Source: Epiperipatus broadwayi
Lineage: Eukaryota > Onychophora > Udeonychophora > Euonychophora > Peripatidae
DNA length: 64,000 nucleotides
NCBI GenBank assembly: GCA_028023455.1
Contig: JAQFVV010012490.1
Location: 4,092,576 to 4,156,575, forward strand
Reading direction: 5' to 3'
The position numbers and the translations under genes were made by a program. Of this stretch, positions 21,780-33,070 are shown in pieces (within the stretch, counting starts at the first letter, position 1; each line of letters begins with the position of its first letter). The notes below the pieces were generated by a model. It saw only the letters and a list, made by a program, of their open reading frames with translations. It was not told the origin of the DNA and did no database searches.

Positions 21780-22600
21780 AATATATGAATTCAGTTTACA
21801 GTTTTTAAAAATATTTACATATCTACTCATTTAGATTTGGATAAAAAAATATCCAACTTAATAAAGTTAAAATTGCTTTCTGTAATCTGAAAAATGAAAC
21901 AGCTGCAGGTCATAATGAGATATCTGAAGAATTTTCAAATGTAGTGCTGAATTTTTTAAAGAAATATGTGGACTGTTAAATAATGCCATTTTATTTGAAG
22001 GAATTTTCTATTGCCTCAATTTATAAGAGCAAAAAGGGATAGAAAATATTGCAGCAACTATCATGGAATTTCACTGTTAGTCACTATAGCAAAAGTTACA
22101 TTTAAGTTAAATAGGTTGCTTTTAGTCACATATAAATTATTTCTAGAGCCTCGATTAAAAAAAAAATTCAAAGTTACTATTTATAAATTGCTTTTATTAT
22201 TTTATTCAAGGTACTCATCTTAATTAATCAAGCAGATTTGCAGCAATATGTGAAACTATCTGATTGTCAACTATATAAGTGAATGAAATTCAATGTTATT
22301 ATCTCAGATATTTTAAAATGAAAATAAGTGTTGAACAATGTTGCACTGTAACCTAATCTTGTTTTCCATTTTTATGTCTATGCTCTTTGGATGTGGTGAA
22401 AGGTATTTTTAAAAAGCAGACATCAAGAAGAGATATAAGTTTCAAAGTGGTGCTTTTTAAATTAAATCTATTAAAAGCACAAATAAAAATTTCAGTCTCT
22501 TGGTTTTTAGATTAACCATATGCTGATTATTGTATTATTTTTACTAATTTAAAATATAATATATAAAATATTCTTAGGATATTGAATCAATTTATAAAGA
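21780..22600 (+). pseudogene. Decayed LINE reverse transcriptase fragment
   Basis: Plus-strand pieces in several frames follow LINE order: an LKNETAAGHNEISEEF stretch near 21885-21930 (compare the common LKNGKAAGPDGI motif), RKYCSNYHGISLLVTIAKV near 22035-22095 (the NYRGISLL box), VKQ-C followed by LF near 22325-22395 (compare GVKQGCVLAPTLF) and YADY near 22520. The catalytic DD is lost. Several frameshifts are needed. Clade not assigned. Confidence 0.8.
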
Positions 22601-22687
22601 TTTTAGTTTAGTAAATAATATTCAAAAAATCTCACGTTTTTTGTCAGATAGTGATGAAAAGAAAATTTCAGCTATTTTTAATTTAAT

Positions 22688-22907
22688 TGATGCTGGAGAA
22701 TTGCATTAGATCTTTAGATCTAGGTGCAGTGCTCCTCACCAATGAAAGCCACAAGCTAGAAACTAGTCTGGGGATATTAGATGAATAAGCATTAGATGGG
22801 GATTTTTATGCACAAACCTTCCTGCATCTATTTATTACTAAGGCTTGCACTGTATGGCACTACTGTATGGAGACTTTTCTATTGTCAGAAATTCTTTTTT
22901 AATGACT
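22688..22907 (+). repeat. H1-family hammerhead repeat
   Basis: Plus-oriented copy running from TGCTGGAGAATTGCATTAGA through the ribozyme to GGCACTACTGTATGGAGACT, matching the reverse of the copy at 52399-52647 and the right part of 32240-32614. Confidence 0.85.
22733..22774 (+). ncRNA. Hammerhead fold in H1 repeat, core mutated, helices kept
   Basis: Helix I TCCTCA/TGGGGA (22733-22738 with 22769-22774), core CCAATGA in place of CTGACGA, helix II AGC/GCT with a CACAA loop, GAAA at 22759-22762, palindromic ACTAGT helix III and UC. Compared with the 52.5-kb copy, one helix II pair is A-U instead of G-C, a compensatory change. The distal part of helix I is deleted here. Confidence 0.7.
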
Positions 22908-23689
22908 ATTTTAAACTACACTCTCCCACCTACATGTACATACACATGACATAAATATCCTAGTAAAGATTATGTGAGAACAAAATAATAAATTATTGTA
23001 ACTGATTATAATTTTTTATCATGATGCCATTGCCAAAAAATTATTTGGAATCAATAAATCTGTTTTTCTGATGATCATTTGACATGCATATTCTATATAT
23101 ATAGTAATAATGCTCTGTGAAATAGTTAATACCCTCTATAGAAAAATAGTAAGTCAATGCTGCAAATATTTTTATTCTGTTAACTACTGAAAAATAGTAA
23201 TGTTAATAAATGGTAGCAGTTGCTTAGATATCACGTGGCATTTCAGTACTAAGTAAAAAACTAAGCAAACTAATTTTTATTTTTGCTTTAGAAACAAATT
23301 AAATATGCGTCTCGGAATAAAAGTGAATTATAACAAAAACCTATAAAAACACAGGAGTTGACAAAAAACAAACATACTCAAATTTAAACATAATTAAACA
23401 CATCTCACTAGCAACTAGACTTTTTTATTATTATATAAGTATTTTATTATATTATTATAACAACTAATGACATATTCCCTTAATCAGTTTCTCAGATACC
23501 TGGACAAATGAACTTCCCTTTTGTAGAGGATACCATGTAATTTTAATATTGAAAAATTAAATTTTACAAAAGGAAAGTAAATAAAAGACATGCATACGTA
23601 TTTAGTAAAGCCTTTTAAATGTTTATTATTTTTTTAAAAAAGAGTACAAAGATGTCATTTGTTAATATAAGTACTTTTTAAGAAAAAAT
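22908..23689. other. AT-rich stretch without recognisable gene
   Basis: Nothing assignable seen. Confidence 0.5.
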
Positions 23690-24130
23690 TAAACAAATTA
23701 ACGAGTTTCCACATTTTGTCGCTAGGTTCTTTTTTTTTTTAACTGTATTATTTTATTTTTACTAGTGACTGGCAGAAAGAGGGGAGCGAAGTTGAAGATA
23801 ACAATGAGGAGAAATACGTCGGGCTGTTCCTAGAAAATCGTCAATAATACCACAATGATTACAACGGATAATCAAGTATGTTGTTAATTTTTAAATCTTT
23901 TATTTTTACATATTAGTTAGTTTTTTTTTTTTTTTAACGAAAAAATAATTATTTTTATTAGTGTTATACTCGTAATTTCTATCCTACCTGAAGATTATCC
24001 GTCTTTGCCGGTCTTCGTTTCTATTTACTTCTTTTCGATGAATGAAAACGTTATGATTGTCGTTTGATAAAATGTAGCTATTGTTTGCTGTTTTTTCTCT
24101 CGTATGTCTTTATCTGAAATGAAGTTTTTT
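23690..24130 (+). promoter_or_regulatory. CpG-richer patch, candidate host promoter
   Basis: CpG dinucleotides occur roughly every 25-30 bp here (for example in CCGTCTTTGCCGGTCTTCG near 23999-24017) while the flanking kilobases have very few. No transposon motif accounts for it. The patch brackets a GC-richer segment with exon-like borders at 23766-23875. It may be a lowly methylated promoter of a host gene transcribed rightward; inference only. Confidence 0.4.
23766..23875 (+). other. Candidate exon of an unidentified host gene
   Basis: A purine-rich, GC-richer 110-bp segment with a pyrimidine-rich tract ending TTTTTACTAG before it and a good donor CAA|GTATGT after it. An ATG at 23855 opens seven codons (MITTDNQ) that run into the donor in phase 0. 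It could equally be a first exon that needs no acceptor. No downstream exon in the window continues the frame convincingly, and I do not recognise the gene. Confidence 0.35.
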
Positions 24131-27100
24131 TTTTTCGTTTAATATGTATTTTACTACTTTTTTTTTGTGTAACCTGAAATATAATTTTTTTTTTTAATAT
24201 TGATCTTTGCCTAAAAATTTAACAATAATTGCTTAAATTATGTATATATTGTCTTAAGAATTTTCTGCAAAATTTAAATTTCGCTAAATGTTTTTTTTTA
24301 TTTAATAAATTATACGTTTACTATTTAAATTTATGAGATAAAAAAAACAGCACATCGAATTCATTTTGGTTTTGTATTTTGATTAAAATGTAGTAGCGCA
24401 TTAAATTCTGTCATACATTTAATGTTTATGACTATATTTTATGTTAGAAATATTCATAATTTTTAATTAAATTTAGATATTTAACAATTAGAGCGTTTAA
24501 TCTTAATATTGAGATTACCTTTTAAATTCCTAGATTGCTTTTTAACCATTATTGTTCGATTTGTTAATTAAATATTTTAACATAAAATGAGAGATTACTT
24601 TTATTTTAAAAAATATCTGCTTATCTTATTTGTATTATGAGTATGTATAAACGTGCATGCATTATAAATTTTAGTTAATCTTTGCCTGTTTAAGTAAAAT
24701 GTGTTTTTGTCAAGGTCGGAAGTAAGCATGTGGTTAAATTATAACATATAAATGACCCATCTTTCATTTTGAAAGTACATACTCGTAGCCATGAAATTGA
24801 TAATTATATATTTAATTTTTTTTTGAATAAATGGTTTTTATGCAAATCCAGTTATAGTATTTGTTTTGAAAAGAGTATTGTATTAAATCAGGATTAAGTG
24901 TAGGTCAAATTTAAAAAGATATCTCACCAATTAGTGAATGCTACTTTGCATTACATTACAGTCTTGATTTTGTTTTAGGAATAATTTAGACTGTCTTAGC
25001 ATTTTACTCTTTACATGGTTTATTCTGTTAATCTATGTAAGTATGAATATTCAGTGGACTCTAGATGGCAATAAGCCAGATTACAGTTGAATTTCTAGCT
25101 ATTGCCTTCATTAATTTGGTACACTGGATTGCAGATATCCACACAGCAGCCAGCCATTTTTATTTCTACTGTGCTATTTATACCAATGACTTAAAGGCAT
25201 TTAAGTACACTAAAGTTTTGAACCCAAGACAGTTCTCCTTGCCCATTTATAAAGGATCTGATGTTAGGTCTTTACAATATATTTTAAAATCATTTTTATA
25301 AGCTAATTGTAGGAACCTCAAAAGTGTTCATAGTTAGATAAAAGTCATTAAAGTACATAACTACTGATCTAGTATCAGGCTTATATAATGCAATGAGCAG
25401 GTTAACTTCAAAACATTAAAATGTTTGAATACCTTCAAATTATTGACTACTACCTGGGCATTTGTAATTCATTGTTCTTCACTGATAAAATCAAAGAGCC
25501 TAGACTTAATCTGAGGATAAGGAGATATTGTTGTAGATGTTAGATACCACTTGCTAAATACCAATTTTCTGATAAAAATAGAATGACTGACTGAATTGGA
25601 TATGCATTGGCTCCGTCAAAAAAAAATAATTTAATTTTGTTTTAAAAAATCTCCCAAGCTTCATCAGAATTAAACTATAGATTACAATTATGGCACGATA
25701 ATGCAATTACTACTAAACCATAAGAATGTATGAGATAAATTAACTTTCTTTAAAACATTATTAATTGTTACTCATTGTTTAATGTGCTGTATACTTTTTT
25801 AGTGCAAAAATATCTTATTTCTACCAAAATGAATAAGTAGACTTTGTTGTTTGTCATAAAAACTTCTACACCATTTCTGATTTTATAAACCAATTTTTCA
25901 CTTGTTCTCCATCAATCTCCCCTCTTCTCCTGATCTTGTTTTGCTATTTACATTTACTAATAGAATTATTCATTTTAAAAATTATATTTTTCTGATGTAT
26001 ATAGTAAATTGTGTATAATTTACTCAGATTTACTGATCAAGCAATTGCAACGAGACAAAAACGGTATTTTTCTTTTGTTAATGATCTCATTAATCTTTAG
26101 GTGCCTTATAAATATTTGTTCTTAGCATATAAGATAACCTTCATTTTATTACAGGTTTTTTTTTTTTTTTTTACCGCCGAATAACTCAACAACATGGCAT
26201 CTTTCTATGGGTAAATTTTTAAATTCAATGTTAAGTTATTGAATTGATTATTACTTAATAATTTAGAGTGAAGTAATTAAGCTATTATATTCTATTATGA
26301 AAATTCAAATTATTAATTTCATCTATGTTTGTCATTGTGCTTATTACAGTTTTTGAATCAATTTAACGAATATTATACAATAATTGATAAATTAAATTAG
26401 ATCAAATCATAGATTTGAAATTCTTAATGTCATCTATTATTAATTGGCATAATTTGCTATCTTATTTGATTTGAATTTTATTATAGTGGTATAAAGAGAA
26501 CCATATATCCTCAGCAGAATCTCTGGTAATCACTTCCTATTGCAAAATTTTGTCCAGATTTCAAAGCATTTGTCTGTCACAATTTCATTAAAGTTTTTAT
26601 TTAATCTCCTTCAAAATACTGAACAATTAACTTTGACCTCTTGCAAAGAAAAGCCACTGGATATGTTCTATTTATTTTAGACATATTCATACTTTGTATA
26701 ACTTATTTTATTGGTCTTTCAAAATGCTGCTATGCAATTATGTCTCTGTTTTTCCTTGTTCTCTCAGAGCAGTGTGATGGGAAACATACCGTGTCTTTTA
26801 TTCGAAGATAATATATATATATATATCTGTTTAAAATTATTCAAATGGAAGTCAATCTCCAATAATGCGCTATTTCTTAAATAATTATAAATCTCTGTGC
26901 ACTCTCCCGCTGGTAAGAATTTAAAAAACTTAAGTGAATCACTTAAGTTTAGAGCTTACATACTATATACCCCAACTCGTACAGACCATGTTTAAATCAG
27001 GGCTTGAGTCTGTTATGTACCTCATATTATAATCAAATATTCAATTGTACAAATCTATTTAACCCATTTCAGGAGGACAGTGTCTCATTTTTAACCACCT

Positions 27101-27380
27101 ACGATTAGACAAACATGTTTAAAAAAAAAATCAAAATTGATTTAATACACACATGTATATACTTTTACATTTTTACCCAGAAAAATCATATTTAAAAAAT
27201 ACATGGTATCTGGTATGTTTTCTATACATTTTTTAAAGTTGGTTTTATTTCAATACCTCTCCCTGTCACCATTTAAATTTTCTTTGTAGTTTATATATTT
27301 TCTGCTCATTTGAACTGCTTATTAATTATACCTGTAAAGTTTTTTTTGGCTTTGAATAACCTCAAAGATTATTGCAAATT
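24131..27380. other. AT-rich, gene not identified
   Basis: Includes a 78-codon frame at 25065-25301 without family likeness, a fragment near 25345-25390 shared with 39980-40025 (GTCATTAAAGTACATA and GATCTAGTATCAG), and a second exon-like segment near 26176-26209: a long T run, then ACCGCCG, then ATGGCATCTTTCTATGG before GTAAAT. If this whole block lies in a host intron it would be part of the gene starting at 23.77 kb. Confidence 0.35.
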
Positions 27381-29240
27381 ATAAATTTCTGTAGATATTT
27401 TATAGTCTTTTTGAGTAATAAAGTTTAAAAAATGCTTCTTTCATATACAGAATTTTATAATCTTGTCCATTTGTATACATCATTATCAGAGCTGTAATAA
27501 CTCACCAACAAATATTACTATTCCAACTCCAAGAAAAAAAAAATGAAAGATGAGTTTTGTGATGACTCTCCAAAAAATAATGTATTTTTACTTCTTCTGA
27601 AGAAGATTGTTCTTTCTGAAATATTTCATCTTCATATCTAATTATAATTCTCCAATGTACCAATGGAAATAATCAACATAGCACTTCTTTAGAAGGTTTT
27701 TGGGATAATATTTATAATGTAAAAGGGGACTACCTTGCTTACAAAAAATTATGTTTAGTTACAGTATAAAACTCCCTTTTGTATTATTTATTTATTTTAC
27801 ATGTCCAGTTGAATGAAGTGTGATTTTACAATAGTGGATTTTATAGTATCACATTGAGAAAGTTGAAGAACTTTGTTTTTATATTATGTTTTTGCCATTG
27901 TATTTTTAAAATTTTGCAGACTATCCTTAAGTGAAACTTTTTTAATGCACTGCATTGAAAGAATGTCCAAGTTTTCTCATTCCATATAGTAACTATATAT
28001 ATATATATCTAATTTAGTTGCAGTAGTAATTTCTCTGTGATGAAATATTCTTTTAACTTGTTAAAAGCAATAATACATTAAAGTCTTTGCTGCACCTTAA
28101 TATCTAAGTTCACCCTTCTGTTTTTAAAACTATCAATTTATTTAAATTAGTTTATATTCTCAAGTTAATAATTATTCAAGCTAAAAATTGTTGAGGATTT
28201 TTCTTCCATTACTGGCTGATAAGAACTTGAGTTTTTTGAATACTAATTATTATTAAACCAAAGTTCTTATATACTGTATTCAGAACATTAAGTACACTCT
28301 GTAGATCATGTTTAGAAATGACAAAAGTAGCACAATTATCAACATAATGTCAATTGTGAATCAATTTTTAATTGATTTAAGTTAAAAATTCCATTATTTA
28401 ACTGACATCATATCTTGATCCCTGTTTATTAAACTGCCTATAAATAGTTCCAAAAACCACTGATATAAAAATCAAAAACAATGTTGAAGCAAGTACCATT
28501 ATTGTTTAGCATTAGCTTTCATTTCAAATATCATCTATCATAATAACACTTTCTCTCATTTCATTGTTTAGAAGCAGGTGAATAATCGACTAACTTTGTT
28601 TGATTAATTGAGTTAAATACTACGGCCAAAATCAATAAACTTAATATATATTTTGTTTCTGACACTTTTCTTGCATTTGCCTAGTAAAAAAAACATGTCT
28701 CTAATGCTTTGTGATTTCTTAAAACCACATTGAGTCCTGGTAACAATTCATCTATGATTGGAAGCAATCTATTAAAGCCTTTACTGTAATGGATAATAAA
28801 CATAATGCTATTTCATGATAATTTCTGCAATTATTTTTATTTCCTTTTTTTTTAAAAAATTGGAACAATAGAAGTATAATTTTTCAAGTATCTGTATAGT
28901 AATAGTTTCGAAGTTAATATGTTACTACTATATTTTAAACCTTCAGGTATTTCATCAGGACTGGCAGCCTTTCCATTTTTAAGATTAAAATTAATTATTT
29001 TGACTTCCTTAAGCTGAATATCTTTATTCAAATCTAAATGAATAGGTAAAGTGCATATATCATTATAAATTGTCATTTCAATTCTTGTATTATTGTTCAA
29101 ACAGATGATCAAAATATTCTTTCCACCTATTGAAAATATCATTATTATTACATAGCAGAATGTCATTTCTGGATTTAATTGTATTGAGATATCATTTCTC
29201 AGGTTCATATTTTGCTTCAAAAAAAATCTAGAGTGACTAC
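27381..29240 (-). pseudogene. Decayed LINE reverse transcriptase, CR1/Jockey-like type
   Basis: The 122-codon minus frame at 28852-29220 contains IINFNLKNGKAASPDEIPEG, the conserved motif before the RT palm. Downstream minus-strand pieces give LPIIDELLPG and N-VVLRNHKALE near 28700-28760, and a YADDCA-like VDNCA near 28330-28345. The stretch from 28160 to 28500 is similar to 56700-57070, so both derive from one LINE family. Frameshifts and stops are abundant. The 3' limit is uncertain. Confidence 0.75.
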
Positions 29241-29493
29241 AATCATTAAATGTCTGTATTTCTTTTACATTGACTATTGAATGTCTGACTTTAAATCTTT
29301 ATTTTGAAGCTCCACATTTAATTTATTCTGCCAAGCAAAAAATGCTACATATTTTCTTTTAATAAAATCACAATTTAAAAATAGATTTACTTGTATCCAC
29401 AATACACTCCTTAAGAGAATTCTGTTGTATGACAATTCTGGAGGTCCAAATTAACAATTTTAGTTGTATTTATATGTTGGGCTATTTCCATCA

Positions 29494-29654
29494 TTTAATA
29501 TGAGTATTGAATGTCTATAAAAAATTTTAACTTTATTTAAATATTCCATATACATTTAACTGTTAATACCTGTATGATATTACTAACAGTTGAATGTATT
29601 TGGCATATTTCAATAAAGTTAAAGTTTTCTAAAGACATTCAATACTCATATTAA
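29494..29654. repeat. Third Penelope 5'-end palindrome, diverged
   Basis: Inverted arms 29494-29567 and 29582-29654 match the arms of the palindrome at 2174-2494: TTTAACTTTATTTAAA, ACATTCAATACTCATATTAA and flanking CTATTTCCATCAT and CCATCAATGCAAACCTTCTGG. It is older than the other two and lacks a coding continuation. Confidence 0.8.
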
Positions 29655-30150
29655 CACCATCAATGCAAACCTTCTGGAAAACACTCACAATTTTAATGTT
29701 TTGTAGCTGTTGAAATATAATATATATAGTAGATAGTTCTAAAGGATGAACTATAATTTTGTTGTGCATATGGTTGCAATAAAATCTACTTTTTAGTGCA
29801 TCTATTATTTTAATCTTGGAGCATATTAATCTGTGATCTATCCGGCAATTTGTATTTGTAAGTGCTCACAATATCCTCTTGTATTCTTATCTTTAAGTAT
29901 AATGTAATCCAGCAGTATCCAATCTTTTTGGGATAAAGTCTCAATAGTTAAAATTTTTTTAAATTTGTATGTGGTGGAATGTAATAGAATTTAATACAGA
30001 CTATGTATTTGGTTTATTTTTATATTTATTTAGATATCGTAGCATTTTACAACAATATGTATTTAAATATAAATAAAATGTCTGATAATTAGAACAATAC
30101 TGTAATCATAATAAAAATAATAAATATAACAGTAATAAACTATTATAAAG

Positions 30151-30350
30151 TCTTTCAATTCACAGAAGTACTTTCGATTAATTTCTTAAACCTGCTTAAT
30201 TGCCATTAAAATTTTAAAAAAAAAACAAAAAACAAAACAGGCAAACATAACAATCTTTCAATCCATAGAAGTACTTTTGGTTAATTTCTTAAATCAGCTT
30301 AATTGCCATGAAAATTAAAAAAACAAACAAAAACAAAGCAGGCAAATGTC
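30151..30350. repeat. Tandem duplication, about 103-bp period
   Basis: TCTTTCAAT..AGAAGTACTTT, TAATTTCTTAAA and GCTTAATTGCCAT recur in order in units starting at 30151 and 30254; each ends in an A-rich AAAACAAAAAC tract and CAGGCAAA. Confidence 0.8.
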
Positions 30351-30689
30351 ATCAATTCAAATCCCACGAATCCCGTATTTTAATGTTAGAGTTTGTCTAT
30401 TTATTAAATGCATTTTATTCCTATTTATAAAAATTGCCTCCTTAATTTTATTTTATTTTTTCTATTATATTTATTATGATTATAAATGTAGAACATTTAG
30501 TAAGAGATATACTTTAAGTATAATTATATGATGTAAAAATATAAAAAACTTAAAGAAAATAATTTGAATATATATATATATATCACAAAATAAAAATATA
30601 CTATATAAAAATGAAAACATATTTTTGAATATAAATATCACAAAAGTGTAATTGGTTAATACTGTTTGGCTAATAAAAAATTATGTTAA

Positions 30690-33070
30690 TTAGTGTGAGG
30701 TTTGCAGTTGTTTATTTTTAATAAGATTAGAAATATCTGGCTCAATTTTATTCAGCTTAAGGCAAAGATCTGATTGCAAATTTATATAATTGTTTTTTAT
30801 TGCAATCATAGCAGAAAATCCACTCTCAAACAAGTATGTGGCATTAAACATTTTAATGCTTGTTGAGAGAGTTCTGAATATTGTATCCAGGTAGATAGCC
30901 AAAATGAAAACAAGCCAATACTCTGAAATTTCAATTTCAATCCACAATCACTAATAAGATCTATAAAAGACTTTTTTGCAATTATAGTGTCTGGAACCTC
31001 CGGTTTGTGAATCCAATTTTAAGCAGTAAAATCTTCAGTAAAATATTTTTGAAAACAATCATGCAAAGATTTATGACACAGTCTGTTACTGATAAATTAT
31101 TTTCTTCTGAGAGATTATATAGGAAAACGTACTGAAATTCCTTTTCTTAATTTGTTTTTTTTAAGAAATGGTAATTTATTTTTAAATGCTGTTATTTTAT
31201 TGCTAAGGTCAAATAGAGAATTGTTAGCACTCTGCAAACTCATATTTAAATCATTTAGCCATGAAAAAATATCTGATAATTATGCTAGTCTAAATAGCCA
31301 GCCTTCATCAGTAAGATGATGTTTTATTAAATCTCCTGAATCCGTAAGAAAAATATTTATCTCTAAGTGTAACTCAAAAAGTTAACTGAGGAATTTGCCT
31401 TGTGAGAGCCACCAAACCTCGGTATGAACTCCCTATCTCATATAGAATTGAAAATAAGCAAGAATTAAATACTTTTGATTTGATCAAGTTAACTATTTTT
31501 ACAGCTCATTAAAAATAGATCTTAAATCATATTTTGTAGCCAAAACTTCCTGATGAATTACGTAGTGCATAGATTTACACTCTGGTACTATTACTTTAAT
31601 TTTTGTTACTACACCTGATAACTATCCAACCATTATGCAACCACCGTCTATACAAACTCCAACACTTTTGTACCAACTTATATTGTTAATAAAATAATCA
31701 TTGCTTATTTTATCTGACGTTCATGCAGATAATGACATATAAAATAATATTTCTTCTTGAATTTCATTGAGAAAATAAAATCTTACATATACAAAAAAAT
31801 GTGCTAATCTAGAAACCTCGGTGATTTTGTCTACTTCCAAAGAATAAAACTGGCATTCTCTTCTTGATTAAAATATTTTCAATATTTGATGCCATATCAT
31901 CTATTTGCCTTTTTAATATGTTGTTTGATAGTGATAATCTATCAATTTCCTTTGCTGCTTTTTCTCCAAGTACAGATTTCACAATATCTTTAGTTAAATC
32001 ACCAAACATCACATGTTCATGATTTCTTATGCTTGCTCATAACTGTTATTAAAACAGGAAAAACTCTCCATACAGTAATGCCATTCAGTGCAAGCCAGAG
32101 TAATCAATTGATGCTAGAAGGCTTGTGCATAAAATCTCTATCTAGTGCCTACTCATCCAATATCCCCAAACTGAGTGGCACTACTATATGAAGAGTTTTG
32201 TCTGTTTTAATAACAGTTATGAGCAAGCATAAGAAATGGTGATCATGCGATGTTTGGTAGTTTTAATATCCATCCTGCCTAGTAGGATAGTGGTGGCTAT
32301 GGTTATTAAAGAATCAAAGACACAAAAATGTATGGGTACTGAACTAAGTTCAGACCTATAAAACTATATAAGCTAATGAGCTTAGATTGAAAGTATTCTT
32401 GTGTTTCAATTTTATTCTCATAGTTTTGTAGTTAAGTAGAGATAAAAGGTGGTTGCTGGAGAGTTACATTAAATTCTAAGATCTAGATGCAGTGCTCTCA
32501 GATCCAAGACTCCTCACTGACTATATAGGGATTTTATGCATAAGCCTTCTGGCATCCATTGATTACCCTGGCTTGCACTGAGTGGCACTACTGTATGGAG
32601 AGTTTTGTCTGTTTAATATCTTTAGTTACTATTAACAACAAAGTTTCTCCAATTGTGTGTGCTTTACTGCACCTGGCTGTATGCAAACTTACTAAATCTG
32701 ATGCTAGTACACAAATGCTGTTAACACTGATGAAAAAAGACATAACTGCTTTCTGGTCATGAAATTCACATAGTTTTCTTTTAAAAAATCAATTGGTTTA
32801 TCTTATAAATTTTGATGGTGGGATAATAAATGTCTTTTCAAAAGAGAAGGTTTTGAGCATCTATTTGGTAAACATTTCAAAGCATATAACACACTGAAAT
32901 AGGTTCAGTTTCTGTGCCAGATTTCATGGAGAATCCATACTTTATATAGTCAGACTAATACTGCCTAATTTAACTATCTTTACATTTTGATGATGATGGT
33001 GGTTCATCTTTGTTTATATCTGGTGATTTATTTTCTTTTGATATGGAATAATTACATCCATTCTGCTGTA
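30690..33070 (-). pseudogene. BED/hAT transposase relic (ZBED5/FAM200-like), split by an insertion
   Basis: Minus-strand pieces appear in the right order. 32620-32960 translates to a BED-finger region with YGFSMKSGTETEPISVCYM, FFKRKLCEFHDQKAV and HTIGETLLLIVTKDI. 31809-31996 gives LTKDIVKSVLGEKAAKEIDR and LSNNILKRQIDDMASNIE, the motif before the catalytic region. 31500-31720 keeps VGVCIDGGCIMVG and a HYVIHQEVLATK segment. 30690-30947 gives LFESGFSAMIAIKNNY and KLNKIEPDISNLIKNKQ, the C-terminal hAT dimerisation domain. Such transposases cut and paste DNA transposons. Many stops break it, and a 618-bp H1 insertion lies at 31997-32614. Confidence 0.88.
31983..32628 (+). mobile_element. H1-family composite insertion with 14-bp target duplication
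   Basis: AATATCTTTAGTTA occurs at 31983-31996 and 32615-32628, duplicating the codons for TKDI of the hAT gene, so insertion limits are certain. The insert has an inverted partial H1 unit on the left (to about 32240) and a longer plus unit on the right (32240-32614). Near 32500-32521 the right unit keeps ATCCAA, TCCTCA and CTGAC, the 5' half of the hammerhead, then skips to TATATAGGGATTTT, so the catalytic centre is deleted. Arms around 32003-32068 and 32205-32268 are complementary (TTATGCTTGCTCATAACTGT). Confidence 0.88.

Noticed and set aside
28940-28975. CTGATGA on the minus strand as another hammerhead core
   Set aside because: It is LINE RT coding sequence (SPDEIPEG) with no matching GAAA or helices.
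31290-31320. CTGATGA on the minus strand in the hAT relic
   Set aside because: Coding remnant without a GAAA partner or paired flanks.
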